Assembly (NCBI GenBank): GCA_016722075.1
Contig: JADKGW010000002.1
Span: forward strand, 310,001-374,000
DNA: 64,000 nt
From: Candidatus Kouleothrix ribensis
GTDB taxonomy: Bacteria; Chloroflexota; Chloroflexia; Chloroflexales; Roseiflexaceae
Direction: 5' to 3'
The notes under the pieces were generated by a model, which was not told the DNA's origin, did not search any database, and was given only the letters and a program-made list of their open reading frames with translations. A program made the position numbers and the translations under genes. Below are positions 25,065 to 34,016 of the stretch, in pieces. The first letter of the stretch is position 1; every line of letters begins with the position of its first letter.

Positions 25065-25991
25065 ATGTTCACAATCGTCACGCTGGGCGACCTGGTCGCC
25101 GACATCACGGCGGCAGTGCCGGCGCTGCCGCTCGAGCCTGGGCACTACCAGGAGGCCCACGCGGTGCGCCTCGAGCCTGGCGGCGCGGGCAACTTCCTGA
25201 TCGCCGGCGCGCGCCTGGGCATGCGCATGGTCTCGGCCGGCGCGCTCGGCGACGACGCGTTTGGCCGCGATGTCGCGGCGACCCTGGCGGCCGAGGGCGT
25301 CGACATGGCGCTGGTCGAGCACCCGCCCGGCACGTCGACCACCGTGGTGCTGGTGATCAACGACGACCATGGCCGCACGGTGATGACCGGCGCGTACGGC
25401 GATGGCCCGCCGCTGGCGTTCCGGCCCGAGTGGGACGCGGCGGTGCGCGCATGCGACGCGGTGTTCGCGTTCGGCTACTCGCTGCGCGAGCTGCGCATCC
25501 AGGAGGCGGTGCTGCAGGGCCTCGAGCACGGCCGGGCCTACGGCCGCCCGGTGTTCTTCGACCCCGGCCCCGAGTTTTACCTGCTGGCACCGCCGGCGCG
25601 CGCACGCGCGCTCGCGGCGGCGGATATCATCCTGCTCACCGAGGAGGAGCTGGCGATCGCCAGCCCGGAAGGGGCGCCTGCGCTGCTGGCGCACAGCCGC
25701 GTGGTGGTGGTCAAGCGCGGCGCGGCCGGCTGCCGGATCTGGACGCGCGATGGCACGTTCGACTCGCCCGGCTTCCCGGTGGTCGCGCGCGACGTGGCCG
25801 GTGCGGGCGACTGCTTCGCTGCGGCGTTCGTGTATGGCCACCTGAGCGGCTGGGGCCTCGAGCGGGCGGCGGTGCTGGCTAACGCCACCGGCGCGGCCAA
25901 GGTGCAGAAGCGCGGCACCGGCCGCCAGGCGCCTACGCCCGACGAGGTGCGCGCGGTGCTGGCAACCTACCAGCCCGGCCTGCTCTTCTAA
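25065..25991 (+). CDS. PfkB-family carbohydrate kinase (canonical)
   Basis: A 308-residue sugar kinase starting MFTIVTLGDLVADIT. It has the GGAGNFLIAGARLG sugar-binding segment near residues 39-52, FDPGPE, and DVAGAGDCFAAAF with catalytic Asp249. ATG 25065 was preferred over the longer frame because homology begins there. It resembles the kinase at 58625, and both are near ADP-ribosylglycohydrolase genes, which suggests two versions of the same hydrolase-kinase module. Confidence 0.88.
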   Translation: MFTIVTLGDLVADITAAVPALPLEPGHYQEAHAVRLEPGGAGNFLIAGARLGMRMVSAGALGDDAFGRDVAATLAAEGVDMALVEHPPGTSTTVVLVINDDHGRTVMTGAYGDGPPLAFRPEWDAAVRACDAVFAFGYSLRELRIQEAVLQGLEHGRAYGRPVFFDPGPEFYLLAPPARARALAAADIILLTEEELAIASPEGAPALLAHSRVVVVKRGAAGCRIWTRDGTFDSPGFPVVARDVAGAGDCFAAAFVYGHLSGWGLERAAVLANATGAAKVQKRGTGRQAPTPDEVRAVLATYQPGLLF

Positions 25992-26004
25992 CCGTCGCAG
26001 CGCG

Positions 26005-26062
26005 ATGGCTTTTGTATTCTACTGTTTTCGGTTTTCGCGCTCTGCCGAAGGCGGAAATGGCT
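26005..26062. repeat. Dispersed palindromic element, remnant E
   Basis: A short stretch with the central hairpin sequence of the family (TTTTCGGTTTTCGCGCTCTG) and a CTGCCGAAGGC arm before the SDR gene. It is degenerate and lacks the left outer arm. Confidence 0.45.
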
Positions 26063-26112
26063 CAAAACGCCGGTCAGCCCGTAGGCTCTATGAATATGAA
26101 GAGGGCCTGCCT

Positions 26113-26970
26113 ATGCAACGCTTTATCAACCGGGCCGTGCTGATCACCGGGGCGGCCGGCAGCCTGGGGCGCGCCGCCGCCGAGCGCTTTGGCGCCGAGG
26201 GCGCGCGCCTGGCCCTGCTCGACCGCGACGAGGCGCGGGTGGCGGCGCTGGCGCACGAACTGGCGGCGCGCGGCTACCCGGCGCTGGCGCTGGCCGCCGA
26301 CGTGGCCGACGAGCCGGCGCTGGCGGGGGCGTTTGCGCACGCCGAGGCGCACTTCGGCCGGCTCGACGTAGTATTCAACAACGCTGGCGTCGGCGGGATG
26401 GATCTGCGCGTGGCCGAGATACCCACCGCGCGCTGGGACGAGATGCTGGCGATCAATTTGCGCGGTGTATTCCTGGGATGCAAGCATGCCATCCCCGCGC
26501 TCGCCCGCGCCGGCGGCGGCGCAATCGTCAACATGGGCTCGTCGACCGGCCGGCACGACACGCTGCCGGGCAGCGCGGCGTACATGGCCAGCAAGGCCGG
26601 CGTCGAGGCGCTGACCAAATCGGTGGCGCTGCAGGTCGCACGCCAGGGCATCCGCGTCAACGCGATCTGCCCCGGCATCATCGAGACAGGGCTATCGTTT
26701 TCTCAGGGCAGAAACGCTCACATTTCCTCGCCCTCTGCTGACAACAAAACAGAGACGCCGTCGAGTCTAAATGAGGAAACTAACGCTGAAGCCAAGCAAT
26801 TCTTTGCACGCTTCGCCGCCCGCATTCCGCTCGGCCGGGTCGGCCAGCCCGCCGATGTTGCCGCTGCCGTCGCGTTTCTGGCATCCGACCAGGCCCGCGC
26901 GATCACCGGCGCGGCGCTGCTGATCGACGGCGGGCAAACGCTGCGGCGCTGGGTGAGCGCGCCCGAGTAG
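26113..26970 (+). CDS. SDR-family oxidoreductase with an AT-richer insertion
   Basis: A 285-residue short-chain dehydrogenase. It keeps TGAAGSLGRA (NAD(P) site), FNNAGVGG, catalytic Ser and YMASK, then INAICPG and GAALLIDGGQT. About 30 residues after ICPGIIETG are unusual (SFSQGRNAHISS onward, about 26690-26790): low GC and Ser/Asn/Thr-rich, unlike the rest of the gene. The frame is kept. ATG 26113 is used because homology starts there. Probable sugar or polyol dehydrogenase; substrate unknown. Confidence 0.85.
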   Translation: MQRFINRAVLITGAAGSLGRAAAERFGAEGARLALLDRDEARVAALAHELAARGYPALALAADVADEPALAGAFAHAEAHFGRLDVVFNNAGVGGMDLRVAEIPTARWDEMLAINLRGVFLGCKHAIPALARAGGGAIVNMGSSTGRHDTLPGSAAYMASKAGVEALTKSVALQVARQGIRVNAICPGIIETGLSFSQGRNAHISSPSADNKTETPSSLNEETNAEAKQFFARFAARIPLGRVGQPADVAAAVAFLASDQARAITGAALLIDGGQTLRRWVSAPE

Positions 26971-27013
26971 CGGGGCACGGGGCCGGGGGTGCCCAGCCAG
27001 CCACCACATCGCG

Positions 27014-27631
27014 CTAACGCGCGGCGAGCACATCATCGACCGCAACGCTCAACCCGGCTAAAAGCATCGATCGCGCGGTTTCGCCGCGTGTGAATACCCC
27101 GTATTCAGTATAGGCCGCCTCTGCCAGCTGCAGCACCGTCACGGTCGCCGCCGCCGGGTTGACGATCCAATACTCCGAAACCCCCGCCTCAGCATAGTCT
27201 GCCCGCTTGGTCACCGTATCGCGCTCGGGATCATCAGGGCCGACAATCTCCACAACAAGATCGGCGCCAAGCCAGTAGCGATTCTGTCGTCGCGGATCGC
27301 CTGCGTCGCATACCAACAGAATGTCGGGCTCGCGAAATCGGCCCGCTCGAACTTGCAGCCGTAATGGAGCGAAGCGCACTTTGCCGCCGCGCTGCTCGAT
27401 AAAGGTGCGGAACGCGAAGAAGAGATACTCGAGTATTGCCTGGTGCTCTTCGGTTGGCATTGGGAGTACCTCAATCGCACCATCATGAAATTCAACTAAA
27501 TGATTGGTTTGGTCAGTCAGCTTGAGATACTGTTGTTCAGTCCAGAGACCTTGGAGCGGCATCAGATCAAGCTCTAGACCGCGCGCGGGCTGAACAAGTT
27601 TGAGATCGACATCGTGCGGTGCAAGGCTCAT
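27014..27631 (-). CDS. Uma2-family (DUF820) PD-(D/E)XK nuclease-fold protein
   Basis: A 205-residue protein. The restriction-nuclease-like core is visible: E-P-D at about residues 101-103 (REPDILLVCD), DLVVEIVGPDD at 124-134 and K-R-A-D-Y-A-E-A-G-V-S-E-Y-W-I-V from 142. The family is widespread in cyanobacteria and Chloroflexota in many copies; its biological role is not established. It ends 43 bp from the convergent SDR gene. Confidence 0.88.
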   Translation of the reverse strand: MSLAPHDVDLKLVQPARGLELDLMPLQGLWTEQQYLKLTDQTNHLVEFHDGAIEVLPMPTEEHQAILEYLFFAFRTFIEQRGGKVRFAPLRLQVRAGRFREPDILLVCDAGDPRRQNRYWLGADLVVEIVGPDDPERDTVTKRADYAEAGVSEYWIVNPAAATVTVLQLAEAAYTEYGVFTRGETARSMLLAGLSVAVDDVLAAR

Positions 27632-27915
27632 CGTTTCCTCCTTGCGTCATCCAGGCGCAAGCCTGAAAATGCAGTTCACTGCGTGCGCTATTGTACCACG
27701 GCCGGTGATCTGTCCGTCGGGTACAGCGCATAACCCAGCTGATCATCCCGATCCACCTGGGCTGGCACGCCCCAGCGCCGGGCGGTGTGCCCCCGACGAG
27801 CCTTTTCCGGGGCCGCTGCGCCCCCGTCTCACGTGGAGGGGTTTCGCCCAGCATGCTAGGCGAAACCCCTACCATCTCCCCTGGCATGGGGCGAGCATGC
27901 GGCGTTCCAAGCTGG
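27632..27915. other. Spacer with a perfect 12-bp hairpin
   Basis: No gene is seen. AGGGGTTTCGCC (27837-27848) and its exact complement (27859-27870) surround a 10-base loop. It lies downstream of the permease gene (- strand) and could act as its transcription terminator, although there is no clear T tract. Confidence 0.6.
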
Positions 27916-29040
27916 CTATAGCCAAAGTATACGCCCAACGCTAACTAGAACTCCGCTCAACATCGTCCAAGAATTGAACGACATCCAGTTAAATAGGTAG
28001 CCAGTCACGACGATCGCCAGGCTCACGACGCCGATAAACACAGCGATCAGTTGTGGCTTGAGCACGCGGCGCAGAATGATCACTTCCGGCAAGCTCAAGC
28101 CGACCACCGCCATCATGAACGCCAGCACCGTCCCGAGCGCAGCACCCTTCTCCATCAGCGCATGGACGATCGGGATGACGCCAGCAGCGTTCGAGTACAG
28201 TGGTACGCCCAACAGCACCGCCGCAGGCACCGACCACCACGCGTCGCGACCCATGATGGTTACGAGCGCATCCTCGGGGACGTAACCATGGATGCCGGCA
28301 CCGACCGCAATGCCAACGACCACGTACAGCCAGACTTTACCAACGATCTCGCGCGTCGATTGCCACGCCTGATCGATTCGCTGCGCCCAGGTCAGGCGCT
28401 CCAGCGCAGCCGCACCCTGGCCGGCCTTGATCTGCCAGACAAAATCCTCAACATAGCGCTCAAGCTTAAGCCGGCCGATGATGATACCGGCGACAATCGC
28501 GATTGTCAGCCCTGAGACAAGGTACAAGGCAGCTACCTGCCAGCCAAACATGCCGAACAGCAGCGCCAGGGCCACCTCGTTGATCACCGGTGCGGCGATC
28601 AGAAACGAGAAGGTCACACCCAACGGGATGCCCGACTCGACGAAGCCGATAAACAGCGGCACCGCCGAGCACGAGCAGAATGGAGTGACCACGCCGAGGC
28701 TGGCGGCCAGCACATTGCCAATGCCCGCGCGCTTACCGCCCAGCAGCGCGCGGGTCTGCTCGGGGCTGAAGAACGAGCGCAGCAGGGTAATCCCGAAGAT
28801 CATGCCGCCGAGCAGCAGTAGGATTTTGGGCACATCGTAGAAAAAGAACGCGACTGACTCACCCAGGTGCGACCCGGCGGGCAGGCCCAGTAGCACGTAG
28901 GTCAGCCAGTTTGCCAGCGGCTGAATCAGGTTATAGGCTATCAGCCAGCTCAGCGCTGCAAGCCCCAACAAGAGCACAAGGCGCACGTTTGGCCGCGTAG
29001 ATGGCGTAGCTGATCGTGGAGAAAGGATCTCGTGGTTCAT
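27916..29040 (-). CDS. Permease of the UPF0718/DUF318 (YraQ/ArsP-like) family
   Basis: A 374-residue inner-membrane protein with about eight to ten hydrophobic segments. The conserved FCSCSAVPLFIGFVESGIPLG segment (Cys122, Cys124) is characteristic of the family, some members of which export organoarsenicals. It is the last gene of an ArsR-thioredoxin-permease operon. The substrate (arsenical, metal or sulfur compound) is inferred from the operon only. Confidence 0.85.
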   Translation of the reverse strand: MNHEILSPRSATPSTRPNVRLVLLLGLAALSWLIAYNLIQPLANWLTYVLLGLPAGSHLGESVAFFFYDVPKILLLLGGMIFGITLLRSFFSPEQTRALLGGKRAGIGNVLAASLGVVTPFCSCSAVPLFIGFVESGIPLGVTFSFLIAAPVINEVALALLFGMFGWQVAALYLVSGLTIAIVAGIIIGRLKLERYVEDFVWQIKAGQGAAALERLTWAQRIDQAWQSTREIVGKVWLYVVVGIAVGAGIHGYVPEDALVTIMGRDAWWSVPAAVLLGVPLYSNAAGVIPIVHALMEKGAALGTVLAFMMAVVGLSLPEVIILRRVLKPQLIAVFIGVVSLAIVVTGYLFNWMSFNSWTMLSGVLVSVGRILWL

Positions 29041-29062
29041 AGAGCCTCACTTCGTGGCAGCG

Positions 29063-29308
29063 TTAGTGTGTCGCTGCGTTAAGCCACGCTGCGACTTCGT
29101 TGGCAGAAGGGATGCGGCCGGACACAACCAGCGTGTCGTTAACTACCAGACCAGGGGTGGACAGAATCGGCCAGTGCATGATCTCGGCGTAGTCGGTGAC
29201 CTTGTCGAGCTGAATGTGTATGGCATTTTCTACAGCAACCTGCTGCACCAGCTGGGCCAGCCGCTTGCAGTTGACGCAACCAGGGCCAAGGACTTTGATC
29301 GTCACCAT
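29063..29308 (-). CDS. Small thioredoxin-fold protein (redox-active disulfide protein)
   Basis: An 81-residue protein with Gly-Cys11-Val-Asn-Cys14 near the N-terminus and a thioredoxin-like cis-proline region (STPGLVVN), matching the thioredoxin_3 / redox-active disulfide protein 2 group. ATG at 29308 has GAGGAGC upstream; the longer frame to 29401 overlaps the ArsR end region. Such proteins are usually encoded with UPF0718 permeases, as here. Confidence 0.85.
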   Translation of the reverse strand: MVTIKVLGPGCVNCKRLAQLVQQVAVENAIHIQLDKVTDYAEIMHWPILSTPGLVVNDTLVVSGRIPSANEVAAWLNAATH

Positions 29309-29328
29309 CGTGAGTTGCTCCTCTCGTG

Positions 29329-29718
29329 CTAGGCTTCCACGCTGTGGGGATCGCTTGCGAGCGAGTGTGCGACCTTCGCCGCGCATGTTGGGCATGGGCA
29401 ATTGGGTGGACGCGCTTGCGCGCGTGTGTCACTCGCGGTCACGCCGACAAGCGCGCGGGACAGGTCGAGCAGGGCAAACAGCTCGGGCAGCGCGACCTCG
29501 TAATAGATATTCCAGCCCGCCCGGCGATCACGGATGAGCCCGGCCGCGCGCAGGGTGGCGAGCTGCTGTGAGAGATACGCCTGCCGGTAGCCCAGGTGCG
29601 CTTCCAGATGACACACGCAGGCCTGGCCATCGCGAAGCATTTCAAGGATCGCGAGTCGAGCTGGGTGCATCAGCGCGCGGAACAGGTCTGCCTGTCGTTG
29701 TGTGGTCGTGGTATCCAT
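29329..29718 (-). CDS. ArsR/SmtB-family metal(loid)-responsive repressor
   Basis: A 129-residue winged-helix repressor. The recognition helix is in HLGYRQAYLSQQLATLRAAGLI; the metal site candidate is ACVCHLE (Cys34, Cys36), like the ELCVCDL motif of ArsR. A C-terminal CPCPTC cluster (residues 107-112) may add ligands. It is first in the operon and probably self-regulates through the inverted repeat just upstream. Confidence 0.88.
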   Translation of the reverse strand: MDTTTTQRQADLFRALMHPARLAILEMLRDGQACVCHLEAHLGYRQAYLSQQLATLRAAGLIRDRRAGWNIYYEVALPELFALLDLSRALVGVTASDTRAQARPPNCPCPTCAAKVAHSLASDPHSVEA

Positions 29719-29727
29719 AGGTAAATC

Positions 29728-29747
29728 ATATTCGTTTTTTTGAATAT
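29728..29747 (-). promoter_or_regulatory. ArsR operator/promoter candidate
   Basis: Inverted repeat ATATTC-N8-GAATAT directly before the ArsR start, in the only AT-rich patch of the area. ArsR-family operators are typically imperfect palindromes with such AT-rich half-sites near the -10 region. Confidence 0.55.
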
Positions 29748-29759
29748 ATTCAGGTCAGG

Positions 29760-30896
29760 TCTGACAACATCGCGGCAACAAATGGCAACTTTTGGTTCGC
29801 GCGCTACACGTATGCGGGGCTACGCGCCCCGCGCCCCGTATGGGCGAACCGTGTGTTCGCCCCGTGCGTGCGCCATGCGGGGCTACGCGCGCCACACGCA
29901 TGCGGGGGCTACGCGCCCCGCGCCCCGTATGGGCGAACCGTGTGTTCGCCCTGGGGCTACGCTCCCGACACGCATGCGGGGGCTACGCGCCCCCGTACCC
30001 CGCGGCAGGGGCCGCCGCCGGCCCCTGCACCCCGCCGCCGGGGTTTCACCCCGGACCCCCTATTTTGCCATCTCGCGTGTGCAGCGCCCGGCGCGCATGC
30101 CTTCGGGCAGCCCGACGAATCGTTGGCGATAATCCGGTCGGCTACGTTGCATTGGCGCACATGCCTCCGGGCAGCCCGACAAATCGTTGGCGATAATCCG
30201 GTCGGCTACGTTACATTAGCGCACATGCCGCAGGGCAGCCCGACGAATCGTTGGCACAAGCGCATGCGTGCTTCGGTGCGCACCACCTGAGTCACTCGGC
30301 CATGGCATGCGTCGATACGCATTAGGCTGGGATGGCCTCCCTTGCCGGAGGGGTATTAGGGGAACCGGCTGGGTTCCCCTAATCGGGGGGCCGGGGGCGA
30401 AGCGCCCCGGAGCATCCCGGCTGGGGGGCACGGGGGCGAAGCGCCCCGAAAGCTAAGCGCGCAGCGCCCGGCGCACATGCCTCAGGGCAGCCCGACGAAT
30501 CGTTGGCACAAGCGCATGCGTGCTTCGGTGCGCACCACCTGAGTCACTCGGCCATGGCATGAGTCGATACGCTTCAGGTTGGGATGGCCTCCCTTGCCGG
30601 AGGGGTATGAGGGGAACCGGCTGGGTTCCCCTAATCGGGGGGCCGGGGGCGAAGCGCCCCGGAGCATCCCGGCTGGGGGGCACGGGGGCGCAGCGCCCCG
30701 GAAAGCTTCAGCGGGGGCACGGGGGCGCAGCGCCCCGGAAAGCTTCAGCGGGGGCACGGGGGCGAAGCGCCCCGGAAAGCCTCAGCGGGGGGCCGGGGGC
30801 GCAGCGCCCCGGAAAGCCTCAGCGGGGTGCGGGCCGCAGCGCCCGCATCCCGTATGGTATAATCGTGGCGTTTTTCCGCAAACGAATGAGCAATAC
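29760..30896. repeat. GC-rich repeat field (1.1 kb, no gene)
   Basis: Several nested repeats fill the divergent spacer. A GCTACGCGCCCCGCGCCCCG unit with downstream GGGCGAACC occurs twice (about 29818 and 29910). A block containing GGCAGCCCGACGAATCGTTG occurs four times (about 30107, 30172, 30235, 30487). A 230-bp block at 30221-30454 is duplicated at 30473-30700 (offset 252). A 37-bp unit follows in four tandem copies, 30681-30828, each with GGGGCGC-A-GCGCCCC. Long open frames across this field are caused by base bias. TATAAT at 30858-30863 may be the promoter of the next gene. Confidence 0.8.
30858..30863 (+). promoter_or_regulatory. -10 box candidate TATAAT
   Basis: A perfect TATAAT 33 bp before the ATG at 30897, immediately after the repeat field. 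No convincing -35 element is visible in the GC-rich upstream sequence. Confidence 0.45.
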
Positions 30897-33158
30897 ATGG
30901 CTATACGTAGGCTATCTGCCGGCTGGGTCGCCGGCACCGCGCTGCTGCTGGCGGCGCTGCTCGGCGGTGTTTTCTGGCAGTGGCAGGGCCAGCGCCAGCA
31001 GTTTGTCGATGTGGGCGGCGTGCTCGACGAGGTGAGCGCGATCGACTTTCATGCGCCCGAGCGCGGCGACACCACCCTGAGCTACCGCTGGTCGAATCCG
31101 GCCGCGCGCTTGCGGCTAGGCGCCCCGGCCCCCGGCACGCTGGCGCAGATCGGCCTGCGCATGTTTGCGCCGCCGCAGCCGTCTGGCCCGCAGCGCGTGG
31201 CCCTCTCGGCGAACGGTACGCCGATTGGCGAGGTGGCGGTGGTGGCGCAGCCGCGCGTGTACCACTTTATGCTGGCGGCACCAGCCGGCGCACCACTCGA
31301 GATCGGGCTGGCCAGCCCGCCGCTGGTGGTCGCGGGCGACTCGCGCGCGCTCGGCGTGGCAGTCGACTCGATTACGCTCACGGCGATCGGGCCGGCGCGG
31401 CCGGCCGACCTGGTGCGCCAGCTGTGGGCCGCGCCCTACCTGCCGGCCGGGCTGCTGCTGCTGGCGGCTGCTGCGCTGCTGCTGCGCCTGCCGCCGCTAT
31501 CGGCCGGCGCGGCGCCGCTGCTGGCGCTGCTGGCCCTGGCGCTGGCCGACCGCGCGCTGCGCGATGTGCGGCTGCTGCTGGCCTTCTACCTGTTCGTGGC
31601 CGCTGCCGTCGGTGCGGCCGCACTGGTATTCGCCGCGCTGCTGCGGCGCGCGCCCGGCCTGCTGCCCACCAGCGATCGGCGCGCGCGTGTGTGGATCGTC
31701 GCGGCGTTCGGGCTAACGCTCGCGGCTACATTCGTGCCGACGGTGCGCAGTGACGGGATCGAGTACTACGCCTACCTGCGCTCGCCTATGGTCGATGGCG
31801 ACCTCGACTTCGCCAATGAGTATCACGAAACACCGTTCCCGCAGATCTCCGACAAGTTTCGGCCGACGATCACCGGGCACTACGAAAACCTGGCCGCGAT
31901 CGGGCCGGCGATCGTCTGGAGCCCACTCTACACGGCCGGGCACCTGATCGTGCTGGCCGGGCGGCAGCTGGGCATGCCCTGGCAGGCCGACGGCTACGCC
32001 CCGCCATATGTCGTGCTGACTGTGTTCACCAGCGCGCTGGCCGGCCTGGCGATCATGCTGGTGGGCTATCGCATTGTGCGACGCTGGGTTAGCCCGCCAG
32101 TTGCGGCGCTGGCGGTGATCACGACGCTGCTCGGCTCGAACCTGCTGTACTACAGCATGCGCGAGGGCAGCTTTGCGCACGCAGCCTCGGGCGCGGCGGC
32201 GACGCTGTATGTGCTGGCGTGGCTGCGGCTCGAAGAGCAGCCGTCGGTGCGGCGTTGGGCGCTGATGGGCGCGGCCGCCGGCGCCACCGCGCTGATGTAC
32301 TGGATCGGCGCGCTGGTGCTGGTGCTGCCGGTGTGTACGTTCGCGCGCCTGCTGCTGGCGGCGCTGCGGGCGCCTGAGCGGCGCGGCAACCAGATCGGCC
32401 GGCTGCTGCTCGGCGCGGCCGCCGCCGCCGCGCTGCTGCTGCTGGTATTCAGCCCGCAGCTGATCGCCTGGAAGATCATCTACGGCAGCTTCCTGGCCAT
32501 CCCGCATGGTAACGAGTATATCCGCCCGCGTGGGTTTCAGGGCTTCAAGCTGCTGTTCTCGCATCTGTATGGCCTGCTGCCCTGGACGCCGGCATTCTTC
32601 GTGGGGCTGGCCGGCCTACCGCTGCTGTGGCGGCGCAGCCGCTGGCTGATGCTGTGCCTGCTGGTGGGGTTTCTGGCCTACTTCGGCTACAATGCCTCGC
32701 TGGCGCGCTGGTTTGGCGGCGGCTCGTTCGGCCTGCGGCGCATGACCGTTCTGACGCCGTGGTTTATGATCGGGCTGGCGCTGCTCTTCGCGGCGCTGGC
32801 GCGCTGGCGGGCAATCGCGCCGGCCGCACTGGCCGCGCTGATGGTGGCATGGGCTACGCTGCTGCTGGTACGCTACGATCTGTTCTTGATCGCGCATGTG
32901 CCCGAGGAGATCGCCGCGCTGCCGGCGCAGCGCTTCTACCTGAGCCGCGACACCCTGCCGTTCTGGGGGCTGCGCGGCTGGCTGAACAACACCTACCTGA
33001 CCCAACAGCTGCGCGCGGCGGGCACACCTGCCAGCCTGGCTACATTTCTCGCGCTCGTGGCGGTGATGGTGCTGTCGACATGGCTGGTGGTGTGGCTGTA
33101 TGGCCGGCTGACCGACGCGCGGCCGGATGGGCGCGCACGTGATGCCAACGCCGCGTGA
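30897..33158 (+). CDS. Large polytopic membrane protein, GT-C glycosyltransferase-like
   Basis: A 753-residue protein. A first membrane segment (residues 10-28) is followed by about 130 residues of soluble beta-rich sequence (38-165) and then many hydrophobic segments. The loop SDGIEYYAYLRSPMVDGDLDF and later short loops before membrane helices resemble the acidic catalytic loop of GT-C (GT39/ArnT/PMT-like) enzymes, which use polyprenyl-phosphate sugars. ATG 30897 follows the TATAAT by 33 bp; the frame upstream crosses repeats only. Sugar donor and acceptor unknown. Confidence 0.7.
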   Translation: MAIRRLSAGWVAGTALLLAALLGGVFWQWQGQRQQFVDVGGVLDEVSAIDFHAPERGDTTLSYRWSNPAARLRLGAPAPGTLAQIGLRMFAPPQPSGPQRVALSANGTPIGEVAVVAQPRVYHFMLAAPAGAPLEIGLASPPLVVAGDSRALGVAVDSITLTAIGPARPADLVRQLWAAPYLPAGLLLLAAAALLLRLPPLSAGAAPLLALLALALADRALRDVRLLLAFYLFVAAAVGAAALVFAALLRRAPGLLPTSDRRARVWIVAAFGLTLAATFVPTVRSDGIEYYAYLRSPMVDGDLDFANEYHETPFPQISDKFRPTITGHYENLAAIGPAIVWSPLYTAGHLIVLAGRQLGMPWQADGYAPPYVVLTVFTSALAGLAIMLVGYRIVRRWVSPPVAALAVITTLLGSNLLYYSMREGSFAHAASGAAATLYVLAWLRLEEQPSVRRWALMGAAAGATALMYWIGALVLVLPVCTFARLLLAALRAPERRGNQIGRLLLGAAAAAALLLLVFSPQLIAWKIIYGSFLAIPHGNEYIRPRGFQGFKLLFSHLYGLLPWTPAFFVGLAGLPLLWRRSRWLMLCLLVGFLAYFGYNASLARWFGGGSFGLRRMTVLTPWFMIGLALLFAALARWRAIAPAALAALMVAWATLLLVRYDLFLIAHVPEEIAALPAQRFYLSRDTLPFWGLRGWLNNTYLTQQLRAAGTPASLATFLALVAVMVLSTWLVVWLYGRLTDARPDGRARDANAA

Positions 33159-33199
33159 GCAGGTGTGCGCTCGGGTGGGCCGCGCAATGCAGCAAAAAA

Positions 33200-33238
33200 G
33201 CAGGGTGCCAGGGCGGCGAATCCGCCCCGGCACCCTGC
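33200..33238 (-). terminator. Rho-independent terminator
   Basis: Strong hairpin: GCAGGGTGCC (33200-33209) pairs with GGCACCCTGC (33229-33238), and GGGCGG with CCGCCC inside it. An A6 tract at 33194-33199 gives a T tract after the hairpin on the - strand, so it terminates the phasin-like gene; it may also stop the convergent + strand gene. Confidence 0.85.
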
Positions 33239-33252
33239 GCCTACACCAGCGA

Positions 33253-33726
33253 TCAACCCTTCTTCTTGCCGCCCCAGAACGTGCTGAGATTATGCTGCGC
33301 GTCCATCGCCTTCTGCATGGCCTCTTGCCATGTGTGGAAGGCCACCTGCGCGCCCTCCTCGAGCCGCTGGCGCATGACTTCGGGGGTCATGTTCTGCATC
33401 GAGTCGAGCATGCCTTCCCAGAACGAGGCCTGCGACTCATTCCAGCTCTTCATTGTTTCCAGCATCTGGTCGGTCCACACGCCCATCTCTTGAGGCATGC
33501 CCTTCTGCGCCTTGACGCTCTCAGCCCACAGCTTGGCCCACTCCATCTGGCCGCTCAGCGAGCGATCGACGGCTTCCTTCCAGAAGCCGACCGCCTTCTC
33601 CCAGGTGTCGCCCGTCTGCGCCGCGCCAACGATCGGCATCGACCGGCGCCAGGTGTCCCACAGATCCTGCTGGGCTTTGGTCCACGTCTTCATCAGATCT
33701 TCGGCTTGCTTCATCCAATCGGCCAT
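33253..33726 (-). CDS. Phasin-like / PhaE-like helical protein
   Basis: A 157-residue, almost wholly helical, amphipathic protein rich in Trp, Met, Gln and Glu (WMKQAEDLMKTWTKAQQDLW, MLDSMQNMTPEVM). The pattern resembles phasins or the PhaE subunit of class III polyhydroxyalkanoate synthase, which bind storage granules. No PHA synthase gene is nearby, so the role is uncertain. GGAGG precedes the ATG, and a strong terminator follows. Confidence 0.55.
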   Translation of the reverse strand: MADWMKQAEDLMKTWTKAQQDLWDTWRRSMPIVGAAQTGDTWEKAVGFWKEAVDRSLSGQMEWAKLWAESVKAQKGMPQEMGVWTDQMLETMKSWNESQASFWEGMLDSMQNMTPEVMRQRLEEGAQVAFHTWQEAMQKAMDAQHNLSTFWGGKKKG

Positions 33727-34016
33727 TGTGTCCTCCTATTGATGCATGGCAACACATCGTAGCATCACGGCTGTGAGTGTTTGTTCCGGCAGACATGACG
33801 CAGCTGCGAGTCGCCTCCAAAGCGCCGACTGAACGATCGAACTGCGCTCCACTGGCCGATAGTCTGCGAGATTGTGCCGGCAGGGCTGGAGGCTTGCTTT
33901 GCGGTTACTATACATGCTGTGAGTTTCAATTCAGAGACAAATAGGAGAAAGGAGTCAGAAGACAACCTGCCAATGGCCTATGGACATCGTGCGTCGTGCG
34001 TAGGATGCAGCGATAG
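33727..34016. other. Spacer upstream of phasin-like gene
   Basis: About 290 bp without visible gene. It should hold the promoter of the - strand phasin-like gene. No strong box was identified. The right end (CGTGCGTCGTGCG near 33988) begins the conserved head shared with the array at 38540-38630. Confidence 0.5.

Noticed and set aside
30579..30896. 106-codon N-terminal extension of the GT-C-like membrane protein
   Set aside because: It only translates the GC-rich 37-bp repeats and precedes the TATAAT box; the gene starts at 30897 with a membrane segment.
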